A DNA stretch of 64,000 bases from positions 186,001-250,000 of the forward strand of contig LWRO01000005.1 of the NCBI GenBank assembly GCA_001657325.1. The letters run 5' to 3'. The position numbers and the translations under genes are program-made. Under the pieces are notes generated by a model that saw only the letters and a list, made by a program, of their open reading frames with translations, was not told where the DNA came from and made no database searches. Below, piece after piece: positions 55,248 to 63,950 of this stretch (position 1 is its first letter; the number at the start of each line of letters is the position of its first letter). Source of the stretch: Geitlerinema sp. BBD 1991-9. Its GTDB lineage: Bacteria; Cyanobacteriota; Cyanobacteriia; Cyanobacteriales; Geitlerinemataceae.

Positions 55248-56084
55248 ATGCCGAACTCATTCTCCTGCGAACGTCCATCTGATGCATCCTGGTTAGCTCT
55301 TGCCATTGGCAACTCGCGGTTGCATTGGGCGCAGTTCGATCGAGACGAGATCGTTGCAACTTGGCATACACCGCCGATGGCGTCTGCGGACATCGATCGA
55401 TTGCAAGCGAGTCAGTTTGATTTTTCTCCCTGGTGCGAGGTCGTACTGCGCAGTCGGATTCCCCTGGTTGTCACGTCAGTCGTTCCCCAACAACTCCGCC
55501 TGTGGCGAGATCGCTTGCCAGCCGATGTTATCGAGCTTGACGACGTCCCCTTACAGAAATTGTATCCGACCTTAGGGGTCGATCGAGCACTGGCTGCTTT
55601 AGGCGCGGGAACTCAATACGGTTTTCCCGTTTTAGCGATCGACGGAGGAACGGCCTTGACGCTGACGGGTGTTGACGGGACTCGATCGTTCGTTGGTGGC
55701 GCAATTTTACCGGGGTTACGCTCGCAGTTGACAACGCTCGGACAGAAAACGGCTGCTTTACCGACGATCGATCTCTCAATCGATCTCTCCGGTCAAACCG
55801 CCTTACCGCCTCGCTGGGCATCTGATACCCCAACAGCAATACGGAGCGGTATCGTGTATACCGTCTTGGCCGGGCTGCGGGATTTTATTGAAACTTGGTG
55901 GCAGCAATACCCCCGCAGTGCTGTCGTCTTGACTGGAGGTGATGGTGAGATCTTACGACGGGGTTTGTCCGAACTTTCCCCCGAGATCGGTGCGAAGGTT
56001 CGCTGTGATGCGAACGTCTTGTTTTGGGGCATGAACGCATCGATCTCGTTCAAAACACAGCCACCACTCGCGGATGACTGGTGA
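55248..56084 (+). CDS. coaX: Type III pantothenate kinase
   Basis: This 278-residue ASKHA-fold kinase has IGNSRLHWAQFD (phosphate 1 region), YPTLGVDRALAALGAG (pantothenate site) and AIDGGTALTLTGV (phosphate 2 region), and FVGGAILPGL. It phosphorylates pantothenate, the first step of coenzyme A synthesis; CoaX forms are the usual cyanobacterial type. The stop codon lies inside the first unit of a heptanucleotide repeat. It is divergent from the CBCR kinase. Confidence 0.88.
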   Translation: MPNSFSCERPSDASWLALAIGNSRLHWAQFDRDEIVATWHTPPMASADIDRLQASQFDFSPWCEVVLRSRIPLVVTSVVPQQLRLWRDRLPADVIELDDVPLQKLYPTLGVDRALAALGAGTQYGFPVLAIDGGTALTLTGVDGTRSFVGGAILPGLRSQLTTLGQKTAALPTIDLSIDLSGQTALPPRWASDTPTAIRSGIVYTVLAGLRDFIETWWQQYPRSAVVLTGGDGEILRRGLSELSPEIGAKVRCDANVLFWGMNASISFKTQPPLADDW

Positions 56085-56171
56085 CTGGTGACTGGTGACT
56101 GGTGACTGGTGACTGGTGACTGGTGACTGGTGACTGGTGACTGGTGACTGGTGACTGGTGACTGGTGACTG
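56076..56171. repeat. Heptanucleotide tandem repeat (GACTGGT, 13.7 copies)
   Basis: GACTGGT is repeated without error from 56076 to 56166, plus a partial unit. It overlaps the last three codons of coaX and fills the gap to the convergent TPR gene. It is the same class as the heptamers at 15455-15489. Confidence 0.97.
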
Positions 56172-56176
56172 ACCGA

Positions 56177-57181
56177 TCACCAATCTCCCAAGATTTGACT
56201 TAACTCGTTCGATAACCGAGAAGCGGTGCGATTGTCGTCGAGTTGTTGTGCGATCGCGATGGCCCCTTCGTAAAACCGAACGGCCTCCTCGATTTCACCG
56301 GCGATAACGTAGAGTTCGCCAAACTCCGTCAACGTTTTCAATTCTTCTCTCAAATTGCCCGTGTCCCGCGAGAGTTCCAACCGTTCTTCGAGTAACTCCT
56401 GCGTTCGTAAAAATCTCCCGACGCTGCGGTGTGCGCTGACTAAACCATCGATCGATCTCAACCAATTTTCCACATCGCCAGACTGTCTAGCCAAGCGTAA
56501 CGCTGACCCGTAAGTCCCGATCGCGTTATCGTAATCGTCCACCGCCCAGTACACATCGCCGAGATTGTTGAGCGTATTGGCTTCCCCGATTCGATCGCGC
56601 GCCCGCATCCGAAATGGCAAAGCTGCCTCGTAAAATGCGATCGCCTCAGAATAGTTTCCCCGCGCCGCTTCCACTAAGCCTAAATTACTCGTTGCCAAAC
56701 CCCGTATTGGCGTTGAATTCGTGCGTTCTGCGAACGCTAACGCCTCACCAAACGCGGCTTGTGCCTCGGTGAATTTACCCCGTCGCAACAAAGCCGTGCC
56801 GAAGTTGTTCAATCCCGACATCAACCCTTGTAAGTCGTCGCGCCGCCGTGCCATAGACACTCGCGCCTCGAACATCTGTTCTGCCATGGCGAAATTGTCC
56901 ATCTGCGCGTAGGCAAAACCCAACAGGTTGTAGGCGCGTCCCATACCATCCCAGTCGTAAGATTCGGTATAGAGATCGAGAGCAGATTCCAAGACCTCGA
57001 TCGACCCCTCCAAATTTCCCAAGTCTTGCTGTTCGCGCCCCAGGCGCAACAACTCGTCAGCATCTTCGCGAGTGAGTGTTGGCTGTTCGTCGAGAAAAGG
57101 CGCATCGGGAATTTGTGCGAGTGTGGGAAGTGTCAATCCCAGACCGATGATAAGAGCGGGGGCGAAGTTCGTCGGTTTCAT
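56177..57181 (-). CDS. Secreted TPR protein in sigma-factor operon
   Basis: This 334-residue protein has a signal peptide (FAPALIIGLGLTLPTLAQ) and six or seven TPR/TPR_12 units, for example GLATSNLGLVEAARGNYSEAIAFYEAAL and GEANTLNNLGDVYWAVDDYDNAIGTY (each read in short parts). It is predicted to be periplasmic. It starts nine bases after the stop of the sigma-factor gene, so they are co-transcribed, suggesting a cell-surface target or regulator of that sigma factor (inference). Confidence 0.83.
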   Translation of the reverse strand: MKPTNFAPALIIGLGLTLPTLAQIPDAPFLDEQPTLTREDADELLRLGREQQDLGNLEGSIEVLESALDLYTESYDWDGMGRAYNLLGFAYAQMDNFAMAEQMFEARVSMARRRDDLQGLMSGLNNFGTALLRRGKFTEAQAAFGEALAFAERTNSTPIRGLATSNLGLVEAARGNYSEAIAFYEAALPFRMRARDRIGEANTLNNLGDVYWAVDDYDNAIGTYGSALRLARQSGDVENWLRSIDGLVSAHRSVGRFLRTQELLEERLELSRDTGNLREELKTLTEFGELYVIAGEIEEAVRFYEGAIAIAQQLDDNRTASRLSNELSQILGDW

Positions 57182-57190
57182 CGTCGTGTT

Positions 57191-57859
57191 TTAGGGCGCT
57201 GTTCCGTTACTGTTGAAAGATTCGATCGCGTTCTCACCGTATAAATAAATGGTACGAATGTCTTCCGGAAGTGCTTCTTCAAGTTGTCGGTATCCAGTGG
57301 GAAGCTGTCGCGCAACTTCAGCCGGTGTCACGTTTTCCCCTTCAGCTTGTAGATAAGCCGCAATTCGCGTCTCGCTCCATTTAAACGTCTGCGACATCAC
57401 CACCATAAGCCGCAGCAGGGGGGGCAAGGTATCTAATGCCTGTTGCAAATAACACCACAAGGGGGGAGGTGCAGCTTCCAGAGAATATTGAATCGATTCA
57501 ACCGGAGGGAGTTGCGCTCGATCGATCGACATCGCCGTGAGTTCGATCAACCAGTTTTGTAAAGTCAACTCTCCCGTTTCATCGTTATTGGCTTCTATAC
57601 TAGGGTTAAAATCAAGGGTTCGCATTTCGTGGAAAATTCGCTGCCAGATTAAGGCAAAAAGGTAGTCAGCGCGCACGGGGGATTTAGCCGAATGGCGAAC
57701 CAGCGTGTAGACGATCGCACTGTAACGGCAAAAAATGGCCGTGAAGTACTTTCCTTCGTCCGGATGCCGCTGGTACAGTGTCAGCAACTCCCGATCGCTG
57801 TGGTGAAACAGCGATTTAACGATCGGGTGGCTCGCTTCGGGAAACGTGGGGATTTGCAC
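57191..57859 (-). CDS. Sigma-70-family RNA polymerase sigma factor (group 3/ECF-like)
   Basis: This 222-residue protein starts at GTG 57859. It contains RELLTLYQRHPDEGKYFTAI with FCRYSAIVYTLVRH, resembling sigma region 2, and a C-terminal LPPLLRLMVVMSQTFKWSETRIAAYLQ, resembling region 4 with its helix-turn-helix. The pattern YSLEAAPPPLWCYLQQALDTLP is conserved in a cyanobacterial family annotated as sigma-70 family, by recall. The linker is divergent, so assignment is moderate. It heads an operon with a TPR protein and has an upstream element shared with the CHAT gene. Confidence 0.7.
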   Translation of the reverse strand: MQIPTFPEASHPIVKSLFHHSDRELLTLYQRHPDEGKYFTAIFCRYSAIVYTLVRHSAKSPVRADYLFALIWQRIFHEMRTLDFNPSIEANNDETGELTLQNWLIELTAMSIDRAQLPPVESIQYSLEAAPPPLWCYLQQALDTLPPLLRLMVVMSQTFKWSETRIAAYLQAEGENVTPAEVARQLPTGYRQLEEALPEDIRTIYLYGENAIESFNSNGTAP

Positions 57860-57922
57860 GGTTTTTCGCGAATCGGGAAGGGTTGTAACTAGAATACCAA
57901 GGGGATACCGGATTTCGATGGC

Positions 57923-57960
57923 TCCCCCCTGTGGGGTGAGGCCTCCATCTAGGATATCGG
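57923..57960 (-). promoter_or_regulatory. Shared upstream element, copy 2 (sigma-factor gene)
   Basis: Plus strand CCCTGTGGGGTGAGGCC, four bases, ATCTAGGATATCGG. It resembles the element at 51987-52026 over about 35 positions with a 4-base length difference in the middle. It is 64 bp upstream of the sigma-factor start. Confidence 0.5.
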
Positions 57961-58156
57961 TTTCGCGATTCGGTTCGATCGCGAAACTCGATAGGACGTT
58001 CGATGTGGGTTAGCGTACTTTCACACCACCTTGAAACGTCTTATGGATATTTCCTCTCTCATCAACTCCCACCCATGGGAAAAGGATTTGGATAAAATTA
58101 GAGGTGTGGATAAATCTTAAAGTTTTTGGGATTCGATCGATCTCGTTCGTCTATCT

Positions 58157-58732
58157 ATGCTTCAACCGATTTTCACTTTGTTGTCTCAAGGCATTTCTCT
58201 GGCGGCACTCCCGTTGATGGATACCCTGTTTTCGACTCAGGGCATCATGGTAATGTTGCTGGCAGCTTATGCGGTGGCGATGTGGATGTTTCTCACGAGC
58301 GCCCCGAAAGTGCATACGATCATGGTGTCCGATCTCGATGTCGCACGGCAGTTTTACGAAGGGGAGTTGCAGCTTTCAGCCGCTGACGTGCCACTTCACT
58401 ACTATTACAATTACGAGCAAACGCTCGGTGCTGCGACGGTCGATCCCCTCTACTTGTCAGCTGATATTGGCAAGTCGCACCGCAGCGATACCCCAGATGG
58501 ATTGTGGTATCAACTGAAGAAAAACGCACAACTGCACGTGATTAGCGGTGCGAGTTTGGGACAGACCAATCGTCAACGTCATGTCTGTTTCGATCGAGAA
58601 TGTCTAGAAGAGGTCTTATTGCGGGCGCAACAGCGGGGTACGAAGTACAAAATTCGCCGTGAAACCCCCTTGAACTTTCTCGTTAAAGACCTTCACGGAC
58701 ACGTGATCGAAATGACTGAGGCGAATAGTTGA
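58157..58732 (+). CDS. VOC/glyoxalase-like protein with membrane anchor
   Basis: This 191-residue protein begins with two hydrophobic stretches (LLSQGISLAALPLM and GIMVMLLAAYAVAMWMF), followed by a vicinal-oxygen-chelate fold: HTIMVSDLDVARQFYEGELQL, QRHVCFDRECLEEVL and FLVKDLHGHVIEMTE. The last strand with HVIEM carries a typical metal-ligand Glu. The reaction is unknown. Such membrane-anchored glyoxalase-like proteins are widespread in cyanobacteria. Confidence 0.75.
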   Translation: MLQPIFTLLSQGISLAALPLMDTLFSTQGIMVMLLAAYAVAMWMFLTSAPKVHTIMVSDLDVARQFYEGELQLSAADVPLHYYYNYEQTLGAATVDPLYLSADIGKSHRSDTPDGLWYQLKKNAQLHVISGASLGQTNRQRHVCFDRECLEEVLLRAQQRGTKYKIRRETPLNFLVKDLHGHVIEMTEANS

Positions 58733-59421
58733 ATTGAGCAACGAAGACAAGAGGGTCAGGGAAAAGCACGCTCCAGTATCCGCAAACAAGTCCTCAGCAG
58801 AGCCACGCATTCGAGCCGTCGCCTCAAAGGCGGCAAAGGCGGCAGAGATCGATCGGCCGATCGATCTTTCCGGGTTCCCCCTATCTTTTTCTGCCTTGCT
58901 TCTATTTGACCCCTCTTCTGTCATTTTTGGGGTGAAAATTTAGATCGTTGTCGTTAAATATTTGTCGAGGAAAGGATTTGAAAAATATTTCGATTTGAAC
59001 TCTATGATTTGTAAATTTTTAGAAAATACGATCCCTCAAAATCAAGCTCTTCAAGGCTTCTAGGAATTTTTTCTAATAAGATCTTACCTCAATTTAACAG
59101 AGGAGGGTGGGCGTATCTAACCTTTATTATCGGAACCCCACCCATCCTCCCCGGGCTAAGGGGAGGTGCCGTTCGCGGTAGCGGGACGGAGTCCTTAGGC
59201 GGAAGGGTCATTCTAGGAAATTGAGATGCACCCAAGAGGGTTATCTTAAACGACCGTTGGGGCGATCGAAGTGACGTCTCAGGTAAGACCGACCACCCAA
59301 CAGAATTTCGCACTTTGAATGTCAGCTTCAGGCCTTTTTTGTGAAAATATTTTAAAAACGCCTTGAATACAAGATAAAGACTTGTCAAAAATTTTTTTAC
59401 AATCGTTCGGATGCTCGGGAA
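58733..59421. other. Intergenic region with MITE C
   Basis: A 689-bp gap. The first 210 bp form an open frame (from 58734) without a credible start or similarity. 58950-59100 is AT-rich, the MITE is at 59109-59233, and the rest is AT-rich and empty. Confidence 0.4.
59109..59233. mobile_element. MITE copy C (125 bp), degenerate left end
   Basis: The right end TGAGATGCACCC is intact; the left end GGGCGTATCTAA differs from the family sequence at three positions. The flanks are AGGAGGGT and AAGAGGGT (7 of 8 identical). The interior CGGAACCCCACCCATCC and AAGGGGAGGTGCC is close to copy B, with an extra GTAGCGGGACGGAG segment. Confidence 0.85.
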
Positions 59422-59700
59422 TTACCAATAAAGTGTCTCTTCGTAATATTCTTCACAAGAAATTTGCCGTACGTCTTGTAGTCCCAATGTTTCGAGATAA
59501 CCTCTCCAGGCATCGGGAGTATCCTCAAACGATAGCAATCCAATCGCTCGAGCCACATCAGCAATCCACGGCAATGTCGCGATCCGATACCCTTGCCAGT
59601 TCGCTCGAACTTCCAACCAATCAGGCATCTCCATTTCGGCAAACTGACTCGACCTCATGACTTCGGCACGAAAACAGTAAATTTGACCGTTGCGGGACAT
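59422..59700 (-). CDS. Conserved-looking hypothetical protein, about 92 aa
   Basis: From ATG 59700 it reads MSRNGQIYCFRAEVMRSSQF, then MPDWLEVRANWQGYRIATLPWIADVARAIGLLSF and a Tyr/Glu-rich end. An ATG at 59772 would add 24 residues (MIGGRFWYKVPN) that overlap a degenerate CATCACC-type repeat; the shorter form is chosen. It is small and soluble. I do not recognise it. It lies 104 bp downstream of the branching enzyme on the same strand. Confidence 0.55.
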   Translation of the reverse strand: MSRNGQIYCFRAEVMRSSQFAEMEMPDWLEVRANWQGYRIATLPWIADVARAIGLLSFEDTPDAWRGYLETLGLQDVRQISCEEYYEETLYW

Positions 59701-59804
59701 AGTGGATGAGATGACGAGATCGTCCAACGAAAACACATTGGGAACTTTATACCAGAATCTCCCCCCAATCATCACCTCACCATCTCATCATCCCATCACC
59801 TTCT

Positions 59805-61394
59805 CTAGAGCGGACGATACACTCGGTAGTCGATTTGAGGAAAGATATTGTCGATCTCTTCGACTTTCTCTAACCAACCCGAATCGATTTTCTCTGCATT
59901 GATAGCGTCGAAAAGTTTGTGGAAGCGCATCAAATGCGATCGAGTGCGACGAACTGCATAGGGAACCATCGTTCCGGTGCGCATGATAAACGCCCAGTCC
60001 GACGATTGCGCCAACAACAATTCTCGCGCCGCTTGATTGAGGGCTCGCCACTCCAACTCATCAGCCGGTTCGCGGCTGCTCAATTGAATCATCCGTTCGG
60101 TCGCCTTGTGCAAGTGGGGGTACACCCAAGCGTTAGTATCGTTGAGCCAGTACTCGTGAAAGCCCTTAAAGCCCCAACTCGACTGCGACGGCTTACAAAC
60201 TTGCTGAGTGGGATGTGCCCGCAAGTAGTCCGCCAAATGCGTCATGTCATAGGTATTTTGATCGTACCAAGACTTGCGGAACAAGTAATCGATAAACCAA
60301 GGCCCTTCATACCACCAGTGACCGAACAGTTCCGCATCGTAAGGAGACACGACGATAGGCGGACGGCCCATAATCCCGTGCAGGTGTTCGACTTGTCGCT
60401 CGCGGTTGAACATGAAGTTGGAAGCGTGTTCGGCCGACTTTTCTCGCGCCCAATAGGGATCGTAAAGTGCTTTCTGACTCAAATCTAAGCCGCGCCCGGT
60501 GATCTTGTGATATTTAATGCCCGTGTTTTTTCGCTGTCCGTTGGGCATAATGTAGGGCTTGATGTACTCATACTCAGCTTCCCAACCTAAATCTTTATAA
60601 AACTCTCGGTACTCTGCCGCCCCAGGATAGCCGACTTCCGACGACCACACCTGCTGAGACGACTCGTGATCGCGGGCAAACACTCCCACACCCGTTTCTG
60701 TAAAAATGGGGGCGTAGGTACCGAAGCGAGGACGCGGCCGCGCGTAGAGAATGCCGTGGCCGTCCGTGAGGAAATAGCGCAATCCAGCATCGGCAACCAT
60801 GCGCTCGAGACCTTCGTAATAGGCACACTCAGGCAACCAAATTCCCTTCGGCGGCCGGCCGAAGTGTTCTTCGTAGCTTTCCACCGCTACCCGCAACTGC
60901 GCCCACACCGCCTGGGGATACATTTTCATCAGGGGGAAGTAACCGTGGGTCGCACCGCAGGTGATGATTTCGAGGTTGTTGCTGTCGAGGAATTGCTTAA
61001 AGGCTTTAACGAGATCGCCATCGTAGCGTTCCCAGACTTCTCGAGTATGCTTGAATTCCGTCTCGTAAAATTCTGCGAGATAGCGCAGGTGTCCGTGGTG
61101 TTCGTAGCGATCGATTTCCTTGGCGATCAGCTCTTCAAGCTGACTCAGGTGAGCGTCGTAGCGTTCCTGAAGCAACGGATCGCGCAGCATCGACACCAAA
61201 GGGGGTGTCATGCTCATCGTCATTTTGAAATCCACTCCATCCTGTTTCAACCCTTCAAAAACACGCAGGAGGGGAATATAGGTTTCGGTAATAGCTTCGT
61301 AGAGCCATTCCTCTTCGAGAACGTAATCGCTTTCCGGATGTCTTACGAAGGGCAGGTGCGCGTGTAGCACCAAAGCGACGTAGCCAATAGCCAT
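59805..61394 (-). CDS. GH57 1,4-alpha-glucan branching enzyme
   Basis: This 529-residue enzyme has the GH57 pattern: HAHLPFV at the start, the catalytic nucleophile in GIWLPECAY (Glu about 189), the second acid in VSPYDAELFGHWW, and a C-terminal DUF1957-type helical domain (SSDWAFIMRTGTM). The loop GLDLSQKALYDPYWAREKS is typical of bacterial GH57 branching enzymes, which form alpha-1,6 branches in glycogen. With pgm it links to glycogen metabolism. It starts at a standard ATG. Confidence 0.92.
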   Translation of the reverse strand: MAIGYVALVLHAHLPFVRHPESDYVLEEEWLYEAITETYIPLLRVFEGLKQDGVDFKMTMSMTPPLVSMLRDPLLQERYDAHLSQLEELIAKEIDRYEHHGHLRYLAEFYETEFKHTREVWERYDGDLVKAFKQFLDSNNLEIITCGATHGYFPLMKMYPQAVWAQLRVAVESYEEHFGRPPKGIWLPECAYYEGLERMVADAGLRYFLTDGHGILYARPRPRFGTYAPIFTETGVGVFARDHESSQQVWSSEVGYPGAAEYREFYKDLGWEAEYEYIKPYIMPNGQRKNTGIKYHKITGRGLDLSQKALYDPYWAREKSAEHASNFMFNRERQVEHLHGIMGRPPIVVSPYDAELFGHWWYEGPWFIDYLFRKSWYDQNTYDMTHLADYLRAHPTQQVCKPSQSSWGFKGFHEYWLNDTNAWVYPHLHKATERMIQLSSREPADELEWRALNQAARELLLAQSSDWAFIMRTGTMVPYAVRRTRSHLMRFHKLFDAINAEKIDSGWLEKVEEIDNIFPQIDYRVYRPL

Positions 61395-61876
61395 AATTTT
61401 GAGAACCTGTGGGTTGACAGCGAACGAGCCGAGAACGAGATCGCACGTCGAGATCGATGGCGAGCGCTCTAAGCGTTACAGTAGGAGGGCGATTCCAGAA
61501 ACTTAAAAATTGCTTAAGGACTGGTCTTGGTTAGAAATATACCGCTTAATTTGCGTTCTTGTTCGTTCGCGACGGTCAATTTCGATCGAGTTGCGGCCGA
61601 TAGGTTTCTTTGACCTTCCCAACTGTTTTGGAAGGCAAAATCCTTCAGTCGATCGGCTGGTCGGGAGAAAGGATATGATGAAGAAAAATTCCGTCATCGG
61701 GGAAATTGCGAGGTCGCTATTGCACTGCGGCTTTCCCGAGTGACTCCGCATTCGCTCGTCTCGGCAAGATCGTTTTCCGTTTTGTCTTTCAACACTAGGG
61801 CGCGTGGCGGTATTTGCTTCGCCCGATCGCACGCCACTTTTTCCGTTCACCTCCATTCTTTCCGTTGGATCTTGGT
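61395..61876. other. Divergent intergenic region
   Basis: A 482-bp gap between the branching enzyme and the acidic membrane protein. It contains several short frames on both strands without coding signs, and an A/T-rich part at 61500-61560. No hairpin or repeat found. Confidence 0.4.
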
Positions 61877-62971
61877 ATGAGTTCAAACCCCGGCAAGTTA
61901 CTGGAACAGGCGAAACAGGGCGATCCGCAAGCGATCGCCGCGCTGATGAACCGTTCCACTCAACCCAAAGGTATCTCTGTTAAAGCCACTCTCAAAGACC
62001 GTTGTTTGCAAGTCCTTCTCGAGGGGTCGAACGTTCCCAAGCAAAAGAAAACGGTCGACTTCGTGCGAGAGGGAATGCTCAAACTCGAGATCGACTCGAT
62101 CGAACGGGTCAAAGTTTACGGCCGACAAGTCGGTCAAGAACATCCCGTTTGGCAACAGGAGATCGTCCTAAAAGACGATTTTCCCGAGAGTTTACCGAGT
62201 TCGACTCCGCCGGATCTCGCCCATCAAGCCGTACCGGTTGACGAACTCGCCAGCGAAAGTCTTCTTCCCAACGATCTCCTTGAAGGTCGCCCAGGCGAAG
62301 GGGCCGATCTATCGGAAATGGACTTTCCCGAGGCTCCTCCCGATGCTGAGGCGTTTTTGAACGAGGGTCTGGGGGAGGAATATGCAGAAGACTATGCAGA
62401 GGAGGAATACGGCGACGATCGCGAAGACCTCGAACCTGAAGGTGAAGGGTTTGAAGAGGAGTCGATGGAGCGTTTCGACGAGTTTGAGGACGCTGAGGAC
62501 GCTGAGGCGGACGAGCCAGACCCTTCAACGAAACCGAAATCTTCTCTCGGTCTGCTTCTGGGGCTGTTGGTAATCGTCGTGTTATGCGGAGGCGGCTACT
62601 ACCTCTATACGACCCGACCCGGACTGTTCTCGGCAATTCCCTTTCTCGATCGAGGGAATGGGACGACCCCAGAAACACCGGCATCTGAAGGGACTGAGGC
62701 TGACGTGCCAACGGCCGAAACGGTGGAGGAAGAACCGACGCCCGAACCGACCAATCCTTTTTCGGATGCGGTGAAAGCGGCTGAAAATGCTGCGACTAAG
62801 GCTCAAACGGCTCAAACGCCCGAACAATGGCAAGAAGTCGCTCAGTCTTGGCGAGCGGCTGCTGACAATATGAAAGCTGTCCCTCAAGATCACCCGCAAT
62901 ACAATCTCGCGCAACAAAAGGCACAGGAGTATCAAAAAAACTTCGAGTACGCACAAAAACAAGCGCAATAG
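61877..62971 (+). CDS. Acidic single-span membrane protein
   Basis: This 364-residue protein has an N-terminal conserved domain (GKLLEQAKQGDPQAIAALMNRSTQPKG and VKATLKDRCLQVLLEG, read in short parts), then a strongly acidic region of about 100 residues (EYAEDYAEEEYGDDREDLE). One membrane segment (LGLLLGLLVIVVLCGGGYYLY, near 230) and an Ala/Gln-rich helical tail follow. The N-terminal domain recurs in cyanobacterial proteins of unknown function. ATG 61877 is preferred over TTG 61814. Confidence 0.7.
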   Translation: MSSNPGKLLEQAKQGDPQAIAALMNRSTQPKGISVKATLKDRCLQVLLEGSNVPKQKKTVDFVREGMLKLEIDSIERVKVYGRQVGQEHPVWQQEIVLKDDFPESLPSSTPPDLAHQAVPVDELASESLLPNDLLEGRPGEGADLSEMDFPEAPPDAEAFLNEGLGEEYAEDYAEEEYGDDREDLEPEGEGFEEESMERFDEFEDAEDAEADEPDPSTKPKSSLGLLLGLLVIVVLCGGGYYLYTTRPGLFSAIPFLDRGNGTTPETPASEGTEADVPTAETVEEEPTPEPTNPFSDAVKAAENAATKAQTAQTPEQWQEVAQSWRAAADNMKAVPQDHPQYNLAQQKAQEYQKNFEYAQKQAQ

Positions 62972-63005
62972 TCGTCCTTTTCTCTGCAATATTTTCCAAC
63001 GACCT

Positions 63006-63950
63006 ATGAATCGAGAACGCTCTGACTATCACTGGCTCGATACGGTTGAAGGGTTTTCCCTCATCGGCGCTGTGTTGGGAACGGGGGCGGGTTTTATTTC
63101 CCAACAGGTTATGTATGCTTCTGCCCCCGTCACGTTGGCTTTAGTGATGAATTTTGTCAACCGCCAACGCCACCAACAACGGATACAACAACTGTGCAAC
63201 GAACGAATTGCCAATACACAAGTCGAACTCGAACGCCGGTTTGAAGACCGATTGCAACGCCTGAACGAAGCGTCTATCTCGGCTGGAGACGTTCCGGCGA
63301 CAGCCACCTTCGATACCGTACCGTCAGCCGTTCCCATGCAAGGGTTTCAAATCAGTGCTGTATCGAACTTAGAGCGTCAGATGAAAGACCTGGCGGCTAA
63401 AGTTGCCGCTGTTTCTGGGCAACGGGGTGTGACGGTGGGGGAACAAAACGGATCGGCCAACGTTGCGATCGAATTGCCGCCTACGCTGGAAGAAGAGGAA
63501 CACAACGGTCATCTCAGCCAGTTTTGGCAGGATTACGAGTCTGGGTCTCGATCTTTTGTCGGGATCGACCTTTCGGGTGCGAATTTGTCGGGTTCCCATG
63601 TCTATCTCGACAATATCGATTTGAGTTCGGCAAACCTCGAAGGAACAATTCTGACGGCGATTAATTTGGGAAATGCGACGTTCGATCGAGCGAACCTCAA
63701 AGAGGCGCAATTGGATAATACGAACCTCGCTCGTGCCGATTTGATCGATGCGATCCTGACGGGGGCGAACCTTAAAGGGGCTAACTTACGCGGGGCAAAC
63801 CTTCAACGCGCCGATCTTCAAAATGTCGATCTGTCCTATGCCGATCTCACCCACGCTAACCTAGAAGGGGCGCGACTCGAGAATGCGAAACTCTATCGCA
63901 CGCGCACGGACGGACTCCAAGTCGTACCGTTGGAATCGTTGTCGAGTTAG
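63006..63950 (+). CDS. Pentapeptide-repeat membrane protein
   Basis: This 314-residue protein has two hydrophobic segments near the N-terminus (FSLIGAVLGTGAGF, ASAPVTLALVMNFV), a coiled coil (QVELERRFEDRLQRL) and a C-terminal pentapeptide-repeat array (SGANLSGSHVYLDNIDLSSA, LKGANLRGANLQ, ADLTHANLEGA). The A(D/N)LxX pattern forms a right-handed beta helix. Its function is unknown. It follows the acidic membrane protein after 34 bp and is probably co-transcribed with it. Confidence 0.82.
   Translation: MNRERSDYHWLDTVEGFSLIGAVLGTGAGFISQQVMYASAPVTLALVMNFVNRQRHQQRIQQLCNERIANTQVELERRFEDRLQRLNEASISAGDVPATATFDTVPSAVPMQGFQISAVSNLERQMKDLAAKVAAVSGQRGVTVGEQNGSANVAIELPPTLEEEEHNGHLSQFWQDYESGSRSFVGIDLSGANLSGSHVYLDNIDLSSANLEGTILTAINLGNATFDRANLKEAQLDNTNLARADLIDAILTGANLKGANLRGANLQRADLQNVDLSYADLTHANLEGARLENAKLYRTRTDGLQVVPLESLSS

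Noticed and set aside
56076-56171. Possible CRISPR or iteron origin
   Set aside because: Pure 7-bp tandem repeat with no spacer and no replication gene; fits heptanucleotide repeats of cyanobacteria.
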